Shown here piece by piece: positions 7,124 through 15,060 of a stretch of 17,771 bases of DNA. Source of the stretch: Archaeoglobaceae archaeon (GTDB lineage: Archaea > Halobacteriota > Archaeoglobi > Archaeoglobales > Archaeoglobaceae); assembly GCA_027016055.1 (NCBI GenBank), contig JALWBF010000214.1, positions 1 to 17,771 on the forward strand, read 5' to 3'. The translations under genes were made by a program, and so were the position numbers. Numbering within the stretch: the first letter of the stretch is position 1; each line of letters opens with the position of its first letter. The notes beneath the pieces were generated by a model. The model did not search any database. It saw only the letters and a list, made by a program, of their open reading frames with translations, and was not told the DNA's origin.

Positions 7124-8293
7124 ATGCTCATAGAACTCCCCAAACATGCGGAGATATTTGGATTTATCAAGATTAATGAAGATCAGAGCGGCCTAAAACT
7201 GGAAGCCGATGAGGTGCATTCCGAATTGCTACGAGGATTTTCGAAGGAGGAGATGGAGGAGATACTTCACAGAATGACCATTGTCGTTCCGATAAAGGAT
7301 GAGAAGATGCATCTGCTCGACGGAGTTCTTAGATCTATTCCGTTGGGATGCAACATAGTCGTTGTTTCGAACAGCCAGAGAGGGGAGAAGGATATATTTA
7401 GGATGGAAAGAGATCTAATTTCCGATTTTTATAGAGTTACCAAGCATCCCATTGCTTTAATTCATCAAAAGGATCCCGGTCTGGGTATCGTTTTCAAGGA
7501 AGTCGGCTATGAATATATTTTGGATGAAACGGGGTTCGTTAGAAACGGTAAAGCCGAGGGAATGATAATAGGTTTGCTTCTTGCCAAGAGGATCGGTAGC
7601 GATTATGTCGGTTTTGTCGATGCTGATAATTACATTCCATGCTCCGTAAACGAATACGTCAGGCTCTACTGTGCGGGACTAAGCATTTCCAATACTCCCT
7701 ATTCCATGGTTAGGCTTCACTGGAGATACAAGCCGAAGGTAATAGAGGATAGGTTATACTTCAGAAAATGGGGGAGGGTTTCCGAAATTACGAACAGATA
7801 TCTCAACATGCTTTTAGCCGTTCAAACCGGATTCGAAACTAATATAATAAAAACTGGAAACGCTGGCGAGCACGCAATGACGATGAAGCTGGCTGAAATT
7901 ATGGCATTTTCCACTGGCTATTCCATTGAGCCCTATCAGTTGGTATACCTCCTTGAGGAGTTCTGGAAAGGAGAAACTAAGTTTAAGGAAGCTGTAACTT
8001 CTGGAATCGAAGTCTATCAAATCGAAACGCTCAACCCGCATATACATGAGGAAAAGGGAGATGAGCACATCAAGGAAATGCTTCTTCAGTCTCTGGCAAC
8101 TATATATCACAGCAAGCTTTCGAATGAAAAGCTCAGAAACGATATCGCGGAGGAATTGAAGAGAAACGGAGTAATAAAAAGAAGATCTGAGATTAAAAAG
8201 AACCAGATTATGCCACCAATAAATTCGATTGATATAAAGGAGTTCAGTAAACTCTTAGATGAATACTCCGAAACGTTTATAATGTATGGATGA
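7124..8293 (+). CDS. mpgS: Mannosyl-3-phosphoglycerate synthase
   Basis: A 389-residue cytoplasmic glycosyltransferase of family GT55 that transfers mannose from GDP-mannose to 3-phosphoglycerate, giving mannosyl-3-phosphoglycerate, the precursor of the compatible solute mannosylglycerate. The nucleotide-sugar domain starts at about residue 50 (TIVVPIKDEKMHLL), with VVSNSQRG near 84-91. The metal-binding D166-A-D168-N169 (GFVDADNYIP) is intact, as is the KTGNAGEHAMTMKLAE segment expected in the acceptor region. Length agrees with the archaeal enzymes (about 390). The ATG at 7124 lies about 27 nt after a TATA box. It is the first of seven tightly packed genes, and the phosphatase gene overlaps it by four bases (ATGA, 8290-8293). 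Confidence 0.95.
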   Translation: MLIELPKHAEIFGFIKINEDQSGLKLEADEVHSELLRGFSKEEMEEILHRMTIVVPIKDEKMHLLDGVLRSIPLGCNIVVVSNSQRGEKDIFRMERDLISDFYRVTKHPIALIHQKDPGLGIVFKEVGYEYILDETGFVRNGKAEGMIIGLLLAKRIGSDYVGFVDADNYIPCSVNEYVRLYCAGLSISNTPYSMVRLHWRYKPKVIEDRLYFRKWGRVSEITNRYLNMLLAVQTGFETNIIKTGNAGEHAMTMKLAEIMAFSTGYSIEPYQLVYLLEEFWKGETKFKEAVTSGIEVYQIETLNPHIHEEKGDEHIKEMLLQSLATIYHSKLSNEKLRNDIAEELKRNGVIKRRSEIKKNQIMPPINSIDIKEFSKLLDEYSETFIMYG

Positions 8294-9084
8294 TCATTTT
8301 AATAATGGTGATGAGCAAATTCATCATATTTACGGACTTAGACGGAACCCTTTTAGACGAAAAATACTCCTTCGATTACGCAAAACCAACGATAGACAAG
8401 CTCAAAAGCCTCGAAATTCCGATAGTTTTTTGTTCAGCAAAAACGAAAGCTGAACAAGAAGTTTTCAGGGCTAAGATGGGAATAGACGACCCGTTTATCG
8501 TTGAGGACGGTTCCGCGATATACATTCCGAAGGGATATTTTCCAAAGATGTGCGGAGAACCGAGGGATGGCTACGAAGTCATAGTTTTGGGAGTTGAATA
8601 TGAAAGGATAGTAAATAAAATCGATGAGCTAAGAAAGAAGTATGAAATAAAGAGCTACTACTTCATGAGCGCTGAGGAGATTGCCAAGGTTACCGGCTTA
8701 AGTCCGGAGCTTGCAAAACTTGCTAAGATTAGGGAATTCAGCGAAACGATAGTTTTTGCGGAGGAAAAAGCTCTAAAAGAACTTGAGAAGGATTTTAATG
8801 TCGTAGTGGGCGGTAGGTTTATTCACGTATACGGAAAGAATGCGGATAAAGGGAAAGCGGTCAGAATTCTGACCGATCTTTACAGAGAGCATTATGGAGA
8901 CGTTGTAACCATAGGAATCGGAAATTCATACACCGACGAGCCTATGCTCGGAGCAGTGGACATCCCGGCTCTCGTGAAGAATCCAGACTGCTGGGCAAAC
9001 ATTAATATTAAAAATCTTTATAAAGCAAACGGTATAGCAACTATGGGCTGGGTTGAAGTTGTTGAGAAGTTCGTTTTAGGGTGA
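8290..9084 (+). CDS. mpgP: Mannosyl-3-phosphoglycerate phosphatase
   Basis: A HAD-superfamily (IIB subfamily) phosphatase, up to 264 residues, that removes phosphate from mannosyl-3-phosphoglycerate to release mannosylglycerate. The nucleophile motif D-L-D-G-T-L-L is at residues 16-22, the VFCSAKTKAEQE motif II region follows, ENGSAI-type EDGSAIYIPKGYF is present, and GIGNSYTDEPML gives the Mg2+-binding motif IV. The ATG at 8290 overlaps the mpgS stop (ATGA) and suits translational coupling. An ATG at 8311 would give MSKFIIFTDLDG, closer to the usual family N-terminus, so the true start may be seven codons later. The GH38 gene starts 4 nt after the stop, with GGTGAT at 9080-9085 as its binding site. 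Confidence 0.94.
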   Translation: MIILIMVMSKFIIFTDLDGTLLDEKYSFDYAKPTIDKLKSLEIPIVFCSAKTKAEQEVFRAKMGIDDPFIVEDGSAIYIPKGYFPKMCGEPRDGYEVIVLGVEYERIVNKIDELRKKYEIKSYYFMSAEEIAKVTGLSPELAKLAKIREFSETIVFAEEKALKELEKDFNVVVGGRFIHVYGKNADKGKAVRILTDLYREHYGDVVTIGIGNSYTDEPMLGAVDIPALVKNPDCWANINIKNLYKANGIATMGWVEVVEKFVLG

Positions 9085-9088
9085 TATC

Positions 9089-11683
9089 ATGTCCGAGAAC
9101 GGCTCAGAAGAGATTAAGAAAGAAAAAGACATAATCTACGTCGTTCCGCATACGCATTACGACGCAGTTTGGGTCTTTACAAAAGAAGACTATTTTTACA
9201 TAAATATAGATTTTATACTAAAGAAGGTTATTGAGATACTTGAGGAGTATGATGACTATAAGTTTTTAATTGAGCAGGCTTTTCTGCTCGAAGAGATCGA
9301 AAGCAGATATCCCGAGCTTTTTGAGAAGATCAAGAGGTTTGTGGATGAAGGCAGAATCGAGATAGCTGACGGGGAGTATCTCATGGCTGATACCATGCTA
9401 CCCCAAGAGGAAACCCTCGTCAGGGAGATTCTGGTCGGAAAGAGGTATATTAGGCAGAAATTTGGAAAAGACGTGGAAGTTATGTGGCAGGCTGACAGCT
9501 TCGGCTTGAACGCTCAGCTCCCTCAAATTTACAGAAAGAGCGGTTATAAATACGTGGCATTCAGGAGGGGATGTCCAGAGATCAAACCATCGGAATTCCT
9601 CTGGGAAGGTTTGGATGGAACGAGGATCATAGCTCATGTCTTTCCCTTGGGATACCGAGCTGGACTGTATATAGATAAATGGGAAGATAGCTACAATTTC
9701 CTTAAGGAGTGCGCGTTTTCAAATCACATTTTGATGCCTTCAGGAAGCGGTTCTACGCCTCCGCAAGAGGAGATAGTGGATGCCGCAAGGAGATGGAACG
9801 AAACCCATGAAAATTCGATAATGAAGATCGCAACTCCATCAGAGTTCTTTAGGGAGATTGAGAAATTCGCTGATAGGTTGCCGGTTAGGAAGGGGGAGAT
9901 GTATTGCGGAAGATTTTCACCAGTATTCCCGGATACAGCCTCAAGCAGAATCTGGATCAAGCTCAGTTTAAGAAAGCTTGAATGCGATCTGCTAACCCTT
10001 GAGAGGTTTAACACCATACATAGCCTTTTATCTGGCAAGTATCATAAAGAAGAACTCGACAACTGTTGGAAGAAGATACTGTTCAATGCTTTCCACGATA
10101 TATTACCAGGAACCGGAGCGGATGAGGGTTATACTGAAGTTAAATACAACATAGACTTCCTAAAAATGAAAATTCCGCATCTTATGGAGGATACTTTTGG
10201 GGCTATTCTTGACGCCGATTCGAACGGGGTAATGGCGGGGGATATTGTAGTTTTCAATCCTCTCTCTTGGGATGTAGAAAATTGGGTTGAGGTGGATCTA
10301 AGCTTTGATAGAGGCTACATTTATGATATAAAGGGTGTGAAGTGCGGAGATGAAGAGAGAAAGGTGGAAATCATCAAGATAAGCAGATATTACGACGGAT
10401 CGATAGGGTATGCAAGGATAGGTTTCGTTGCAAAAGTTCCAGCCTTGGGATATAAGGTTTACAAGCTTATCGAAAGGGAGCCAGAAGAAAAAACGGACAG
10501 ATACCTGATTAGAAGTTCAACAGTCATCAACAACAAGTTCTTCCGAGTTAACTTCAATCCTGAGAACGGAATAATCATGGTAAGTAAGGGCGATGACGTC
10601 ATCCTTTACGAAGGAAACGAGATGATCGTTGATAGCGAAGCGGGGGATCTTTATCATCACTACGAGGATATAGAAACGCCGGTTAAGGCTGAAGGCGGAG
10701 AAGGAATAAGATTCGGTAGATTTAAGGTAGATAATCTAACCGTCGAGGATACACCTCTGAGGGTTATAATAACGGTCGAAACCAGATATTACTCCCTAAT
10801 CTGGCCATACAGACTCACTGAAAAGTGGAAGCCCGTTATTTGGAAACACAACTACGTGTCGTTCATCAAGAAGATAATAGTATACAGAGACTTGCCGCGG
10901 ATAGATTTCGTAACCGTAGTTGAGAACAAGCATCCGAGGACGAGGATAAGGGTGAGGTTCAAGACGAACATAAGGGAGAAGGAATACACATGCGACATGC
11001 AGTTCGGAGCTATAAACAGAAAGACGAACATGTATTACTTCAATCCGGAGGGTTGGGTTGAGAAACCTTCCGGCGTATATCCTTCGCTGAGATGGATAGA
11101 TTACAGCAATAATAAGTATGGTGTAACCGTTATGAACAGAGGAACTCCTGAAAACGAAGTTAGGGACGGTTACATATACATCACACTGCTGAGGTCCGTG
11201 GATCTGCTATCTCACGGCAAAGAGGGGCCGGTAATTCCGGTTTACGATGCTATGGAGCTCAACAAACGATACGAGTTCAAATACTCAGTTTATCCGCACG
11301 AAGGAACTTGGAAGGATGCAAAATCGTATAAGATGGGTTACGAATTCAACTACGATCTTATAGCTTTTCAGATTCCTCCGAACAGGAAGTTTAGACCCTC
11401 AAGATCGTTCTTGAGGGTTAAGCCGGACAACGTCATCCTAACGGCTTTGAAGAGGGCTGAGGATGGTGATGATATCATAGTAAGGGTTTACGAGGCAACA
11501 GGGGAAAGAACGAAGGCTGAGATAGAGTTCTTCAGAGATGTTGAATTTGCTAAGGTTGTAAATCTGCTTGAGGAATACGTTGAAGAATTCGACAAGGAAA
11601 TCGAAATCGATGGCAATAAGGTTAGATTCGAAATAAATCCGTTCGAAATAGTTACCCTTAGAATTAAGCTTAAGGGGATGTGA
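9089..11683 (+). CDS. GH38 family alpha-mannosidase, predicted cytoplasmic
   Basis: An 864-residue glycoside hydrolase family 38 protein. The N-terminal catalytic domain carries the Zn2+ motif H21-T-H23-Y-D25-A-V-W28, the nucleophile region W133-Q-A-D136-S-F-G with D136 as predicted nucleophile, and the FHDILPG motif in the following three-helix domain that supplies the last zinc ligand. The remainder is the beta-sandwich C-terminal domain. There is no signal peptide, so it acts inside the cell. Family members cleave alpha-mannosides; E. coli MngB, also GH38, releases mannose-6-phosphate from phosphorylated mannosylglycerate. Lying between mpgP and a glycerate kinase gene with gaps of 4 and 0 nt, it is best read as a hydrolase of mannosylglycerate or its phosphate. 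That substrate is an inference; glycan trimming is an alternative. Confidence 0.92.
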   Translation: MSENGSEEIKKEKDIIYVVPHTHYDAVWVFTKEDYFYINIDFILKKVIEILEEYDDYKFLIEQAFLLEEIESRYPELFEKIKRFVDEGRIEIADGEYLMADTMLPQEETLVREILVGKRYIRQKFGKDVEVMWQADSFGLNAQLPQIYRKSGYKYVAFRRGCPEIKPSEFLWEGLDGTRIIAHVFPLGYRAGLYIDKWEDSYNFLKECAFSNHILMPSGSGSTPPQEEIVDAARRWNETHENSIMKIATPSEFFREIEKFADRLPVRKGEMYCGRFSPVFPDTASSRIWIKLSLRKLECDLLTLERFNTIHSLLSGKYHKEELDNCWKKILFNAFHDILPGTGADEGYTEVKYNIDFLKMKIPHLMEDTFGAILDADSNGVMAGDIVVFNPLSWDVENWVEVDLSFDRGYIYDIKGVKCGDEERKVEIIKISRYYDGSIGYARIGFVAKVPALGYKVYKLIEREPEEKTDRYLIRSSTVINNKFFRVNFNPENGIIMVSKGDDVILYEGNEMIVDSEAGDLYHHYEDIETPVKAEGGEGIRFGRFKVDNLTVEDTPLRVIITVETRYYSLIWPYRLTEKWKPVIWKHNYVSFIKKIIVYRDLPRIDFVTVVENKHPRTRIRVRFKTNIREKEYTCDMQFGAINRKTNMYYFNPEGWVEKPSGVYPSLRWIDYSNNKYGVTVMNRGTPENEVRDGYIYITLLRSVDLLSHGKEGPVIPVYDAMELNKRYEFKYSVYPHEGTWKDAKSYKMGYEFNYDLIAFQIPPNRKFRPSRSFLRVKPDNVILTALKRAEDGDDIIVRVYEATGERTKAEIEFFRDVEFAKVVNLLEEYVEEFDKEIEIDGNKVRFEINPFEIVTLRIKLKGM

Positions 11684-13027
11684 ATGATCAAAAATAGGGA
11701 TGAAATTTTGAGCTTCGGCGATGTTGAAGCTAAGGATATAGCCTTGCAAATAGTCGAGCACGCTATTGCAAGGGCCGATCCGTATAGAATCGTTAAGGAA
11801 ACGGTTAAGGTTGAAGGTAGCAAAATCGTTGTAGAGGGAAGAAGCTTCAAGATTAAGGGAGACATCTACGTTGTTGCGATCGGTAAGGCTTCATGCCCGA
11901 TGGCAAAGGCTATGGAAGAGCTTTTGGGTGATAGGATCAAAGAGGGCGTTGCCGTAACGAAATACGGCTACGCCATTAAGCTAAGCAGAATAGATGTCGT
12001 AGAAGCGGGACATCCCATTCCCGATGAGAACTCCGTTAGAGGGGCTGAGAGAGCGATAGAAATAGCTAAAAAGGTCGGCAAAGACGATATTCTGATCGTT
12101 CTCGTTTCCGGCGGAGGTTCCGCATTGTTCGTGATGCCCGAAGACGGAATAAGCCTCGACGACAAGATAAAAACCAACGAGCTACTGCTGAAAAGCGGTG
12201 CTAAGATTCACGAGATAAATACGGTTAGAAAGCACATATCGAAGGTTAAGGGCGGAAAATTCGTTAAGGATGTTGAGGGAACGGTTATATCGCTCATAAT
12301 CTCCGATGTGGTTGGGGATAACTTGGAGGTCATAGCTTCGGGAATTACGGTTAAGGATCCGACGACGTTCGAAGATGCCTGCAAGGTTCTAAAGCATTAT
12401 TCGATATGGGATAAAGTTCCGGAATCTGTCAGAAAGCATATAGAGCTCGGAATGAGAGGAATGAAGGATGAAACGCTTAAGGAAGATCTTAAAAACGTCC
12501 ACAACTTCCTGATCTGCAGCTCGAAGAAGGTATGCGAGTTTGCAAGTGAGAAAGCCGAAGAGTTGGGATATCGAGCATACATCGTAACCTCATCGCTCGA
12601 AGGGGAAGCAAAACATGCCGGAACGGTAATAGCTTCAATCGTTCAGGAGGTATGGAGAAACGATAGACCTTTCAAAAAGCCCGCAATTTTGATATTCGGG
12701 GGCGAAACGACGGTAACAATAGCCGGAAAAGCCGGAAAGGGTGGGCCCAATCAGGAGTTGGCTTTGAGTTCGGCTAAAAAGATCGATAAACTTAGGGGAT
12801 GCTGTATAATTTCGGTTGATACCGACGGAACAGATGGCCCGACAGATGCAGCCGGCGGAATAGTTGACAGCCATACCGTCGAAGTCTTAGATGCCAACGG
12901 AATCGACGTGGATGAATATCTCAGCAATCACAACGCATACGAAGCTTTGAAAGTTGCCAAGGGTTTGGTCTTTACCGGAGCAACCAAAACGAACGTGAAT
13001 TCCATGGTTGTTGCAGTCATCTTATGA
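11684..13027 (+). CDS. gck: Glycerate 2-kinase (MOFRL / GckA family)
   Basis: A 447-residue kinase of the class II (MOFRL, DUF4147) glycerate kinase family. Archaeal members convert D-glycerate and ATP to 2-phosphoglycerate. Visible landmarks: K68 in the VAIGKAS strand, the glycine-rich G143-G-G-S-A-L loop, the NTVRKHIS-KVKGGK segment near 190-203, and in the C-terminal domain GGETTVTI (from about 339), GPNQELAL and DTDGTDGPTDAAGG (from about 379). All conserved loops look intact. Its ATG follows the GH38 stop with no spacer, with GGGGATGTGA just upstream as binding site, and its own stop overlaps the next start (ATGA, 13024-13027). In this operon it would phosphorylate glycerate released from mannosylglycerate and return it to glycolysis/gluconeogenesis. 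Confidence 0.93.
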   Translation: MIKNRDEILSFGDVEAKDIALQIVEHAIARADPYRIVKETVKVEGSKIVVEGRSFKIKGDIYVVAIGKASCPMAKAMEELLGDRIKEGVAVTKYGYAIKLSRIDVVEAGHPIPDENSVRGAERAIEIAKKVGKDDILIVLVSGGGSALFVMPEDGISLDDKIKTNELLLKSGAKIHEINTVRKHISKVKGGKFVKDVEGTVISLIISDVVGDNLEVIASGITVKDPTTFEDACKVLKHYSIWDKVPESVRKHIELGMRGMKDETLKEDLKNVHNFLICSSKKVCEFASEKAEELGYRAYIVTSSLEGEAKHAGTVIASIVQEVWRNDRPFKKPAILIFGGETTVTIAGKAGKGGPNQELALSSAKKIDKLRGCCIISVDTDGTDGPTDAAGGIVDSHTVEVLDANGIDVDEYLSNHNAYEALKVAKGLVFTGATKTNVNSMVVAVIL

Positions 13028-13734
13028 CAGCGAAGATCGGATGTTGCGGTTTTCCGGTTAAAAGGGAGGAATACTACAAAAATTTTTCAGTGGTCGAGGT
13101 TCAGCAAACCTTCTACAAGCCTCCGAAGCCTTCAACGGCTAAGAAATGGAGGAAAGAAGCTCCGGAAGATTTTGAATTCACCGTAAAGGCTTTTCAGATT
13201 ATAACGCACCCTCCGAACTCACCCACATACAGAAGGCTGGGTTACAAGCCGAAAAATGCCGGATTTTTCAAACCCTGCAAGGAGGTTTTTGAAGCTTGGG
13301 AAATTACCAAGGAAATCGCAAAGATACTGAAGGCTAAGGTTATCCTATTTCAGACTCCAAAGTCGTTTAAGGATACCGAGGAAAACATTCGAAACATGAA
13401 GGATTTCTTCTCATCCGTCGAGAGGAACTTCATCTTCGCATTCGAGCCGAGGGGTTGGAAGGATGAGAGCGTAAAAGCTGTTTGCGAGGAATTGGATTTG
13501 GTTCATGCTGTGGATCCCTTCGTTTCAAAGCCCGTTTACGGCAAAATCTATTATTTCCGTCTTCACGGGCATACTCGGATGTATAAGCATAAGTATAGTG
13601 AAGAAGAGCTCAGATGGCTTGCACATTACGTAAAAAGCTTGGATAGGGAGATTTACGTTATGTTCAACAACGTCTACATGTTCGAGGATGCGAGAACTTT
13701 TCGGAATATCCTAAAAACCGAACTGGATATATGA
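13024..13734 (+). CDS. DUF72 (YecE-like) protein
   Basis: A 236-residue DUF72 protein, a TIM-barrel family of unknown biochemical function. Recognisable segments are the opening IGCCGFP, VEVQQTFYKPP (about 24-34, matching the family 'vEvnstFY' strand), FEFTVKAFQ, ILFQTPKSF, FAFEPRGW and YFRLHGHTRMY near the C-terminus. Length is typical. The start overlaps the glycerate kinase stop by four bases, so the two are translationally coupled. The context raises the possibility of a role in sugar or glycerate metabolism, but DUF72 genes are found in many contexts and no reaction can be assigned. Confidence 0.85.
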   Translation: MTAKIGCCGFPVKREEYYKNFSVVEVQQTFYKPPKPSTAKKWRKEAPEDFEFTVKAFQIITHPPNSPTYRRLGYKPKNAGFFKPCKEVFEAWEITKEIAKILKAKVILFQTPKSFKDTEENIRNMKDFFSSVERNFIFAFEPRGWKDESVKAVCEELDLVHAVDPFVSKPVYGKIYYFRLHGHTRMYKHKYSEEELRWLAHYVKSLDREIYVMFNNVYMFEDARTFRNILKTELDI

Positions 13735-13747
13735 CCACCGGAACTTC

Positions 13748-14188
13748 TTGGATGTGTGGCTCTTCGTTTACGGAACGTTGATGGATCCCGAAAAAGCTGA
13801 GAGGATATTCAAGAGGTTACCAAAGGCTAAGGTCGCGTTTTTGCCGGGATACGAAGTCGTATTTAACAAGGAAGGAATGGGTAAGGGAAATCCGAACATA
13901 AGGCAAGGCGAAAGGGGGGTTTGGGGGGTAGTATACGAGATAGATGAGAAGGATCTGCAAAAGCTCGACAGGATAAGTCCCAAATATGAAAGGAAGTTGG
14001 TTAGGGTTATAGTTAATGGGAACGAGTGCGATGCGTGGGTTTACATAGCCAAACCGGAGTTCGTGGATGATAGATTAAAGCCTGACAGATCTTGCATAGA
14101 GAAGATGGTAAGAGGAGCAAAATTTCATCGTTTGCCTGAGGAATACATAAAATGGCTCGAAAGCTTATTAAGGACGCAAGAACTATAG
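13748..14188 (+). CDS. Gamma-glutamylcyclotransferase-like (AIG2/GGCT fold) protein
   Basis: A protein of about 146 residues with the GGCT/AIG2 fold. The FVYGTLMDP motif (6-14) is the family substrate-binding loop, GYEVVFN and GVWGVVYEID are the usual core strands, and E81 in SPKYERKLVRV sits where the catalytic glutamate of the family is expected. Known relatives form 5-oxoproline from gamma-glutamyl compounds, but archaeal members are uncharacterised and the substrate is unknown. No ATG is available at the N-terminus: a TTG at 13748 (used here) and a GTG at 13754 are both possible and neither has a strong ribosome binding site. It lies 13 nt after DUF72 and 6 nt before the next gene, within the same operon. 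Confidence 0.8.
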   Translation: MDVWLFVYGTLMDPEKAERIFKRLPKAKVAFLPGYEVVFNKEGMGKGNPNIRQGERGVWGVVYEIDEKDLQKLDRISPKYERKLVRVIVNGNECDAWVYIAKPEFVDDRLKPDRSCIEKMVRGAKFHRLPEEYIKWLESLLRTQEL

Positions 14189-14194
14189 AAGCTC

Positions 14195-14980
14195 ATGGTT
14201 AAAGTGACCGTATTATCCGATAACAAAGTCATAGCTTTGAGACCTCAAGGCTTGAAGGCTGAATGGGGATTTTCGGCTTTGATTGAATGCTCTGAGCCCA
14301 TACTTTTCGATGCCGGGCAAACCGGGATAGCTTTTGAAAACCTGCAACTGCTGAATAAGCCGATTCCGAAAAAGATAGTTCTCAGCCACGGACATTACGA
14401 TCACACCGGCGGACTTTTGCCGTTCCTAAGGGATGTTAAGCTGTATGCACATCCCGATGCATTCCTTCCGAGAATCTATAAGGGGGAATACATCGGAATT
14501 CCGTTCAGAAGGGAAAGAATTGAAGATAAAGCCGAAGTTATCGAGCATAGAGAGCCGATCGAAGTTTCAAAGAACGTTTGGGCTTTGGGTGAAATTCCGA
14601 GGCAGTTCGAGACAGCTCTGCTTAAGGATTCATACATAATAAGGGATGGGAAACTTGAAGAGGATAAGATATTGGACGATCAGAGTTTGGCTGTAAAGAC
14701 GGATAAAGGTGTTCTGCTGATACTCGGTTGCTGTCATTCCGGTTTGAGAAATACCGTAAGATGGGCTGAGGAAGTAACCGGTGATGAGGTAAAATTCATC
14801 GTCGGCGGGACGCATTTGATTGCTTACAGCCCGGAAAAGATAAGAGAGATCATAAGCAAGCTCGACTTCGAGTTCATAGCACCCTGCCACTGCACCGGAT
14901 TGAAGGCCGAGTTTTTGCTTATGGAAATGCTCGGAGATAGGTTTAAGATGATTGGAAGCGGTAGCGTCATCGAAGTTTAA
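14195..14980 (+). CDS. COG1237-type metallo-beta-lactamase-fold hydrolase
   Basis: A 261-residue metallo-beta-lactamase-fold protein. The metal motif H65-G-H67-Y-D69-H70 is intact, and the C-terminal half has the ILGCCHSGLRN segment and the IAPCHCTG strand that supply further ligands in the COG1237 branch. Members of this branch are often labelled 7,8-dihydropterin-6-methyl-4-(beta-D-ribofuranosyl)-aminobenzene-5'-phosphate synthase because of proposed links to methanopterin synthesis; that label should be treated as tentative here. It is the last gene of the tightly packed operon that begins at mpgS and is followed by an AT-rich spacer. A hydrolase in sugar-phosphate or pterin metabolism fits equally well. 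Confidence 0.85.
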   Translation: MVKVTVLSDNKVIALRPQGLKAEWGFSALIECSEPILFDAGQTGIAFENLQLLNKPIPKKIVLSHGHYDHTGGLLPFLRDVKLYAHPDAFLPRIYKGEYIGIPFRRERIEDKAEVIEHREPIEVSKNVWALGEIPRQFETALLKDSYIIRDGKLEEDKILDDQSLAVKTDKGVLLILGCCHSGLRNTVRWAEEVTGDEVKFIVGGTHLIAYSPEKIREIISKLDFEFIAPCHCTGLKAEFLLMEMLGDRFKMIGSGSVIEV

Positions 14981-15040
14981 AAGTTTAAATTTATAAATTT
15001 TTATAATCTATCTTAAATTATATAGTTAAACTTAAATACT
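14973..15040. repeat. AT-rich spacer with short tandem and inverted repeats
   Basis: The spacer after the metallo-hydrolase gene contains a tandem pair of AAGTTTAA (14973-14980 and 14981-14988), a 14-base palindrome AAATTTATAAATTT (14987-15000) and an inverted copy TTAAACTT at 15026-15033. An oligo-T run (14998-15002) could end the upstream operon. The TATA-like elements here are ambiguous. Short AT-rich repeats arise easily by chance, so an operator role is only a possibility. Confidence 0.35.
15031..15038 (+). promoter_or_regulatory. TATA box of the lipoprotein gene
   Basis: CTTAAATA is centred about 26 nt before the ATG at 15061, supporting a leaderless transcript from that codon. A second TATA-like element, TTTATAAA at 14990-14997, lies further upstream. 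Confidence 0.45.
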
Positions 15041-15060
15041 GTTTGGTTATAATGTTCATT

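Noticed and set aside
9089..9180. Signal peptide on the GH38 enzyme
   Set aside because: The N-terminus is charged (EEIKKEKD) with no hydrophobic stretch, so the protein should remain in the cytoplasm.
11438..11865. Two overlapping minus-strand open frames at the GH38 / glycerate kinase junction
   Set aside because: Both are shadows of the two conserved plus-strand genes; the serine- and leucine-rich translations are typical of antisense frames.
14973..15040. Attachment site or insertion-sequence ends
   Set aside because: The repeats are only 8-14 bases and AT-rich, and there is no transposase, integrase or tRNA gene nearby.
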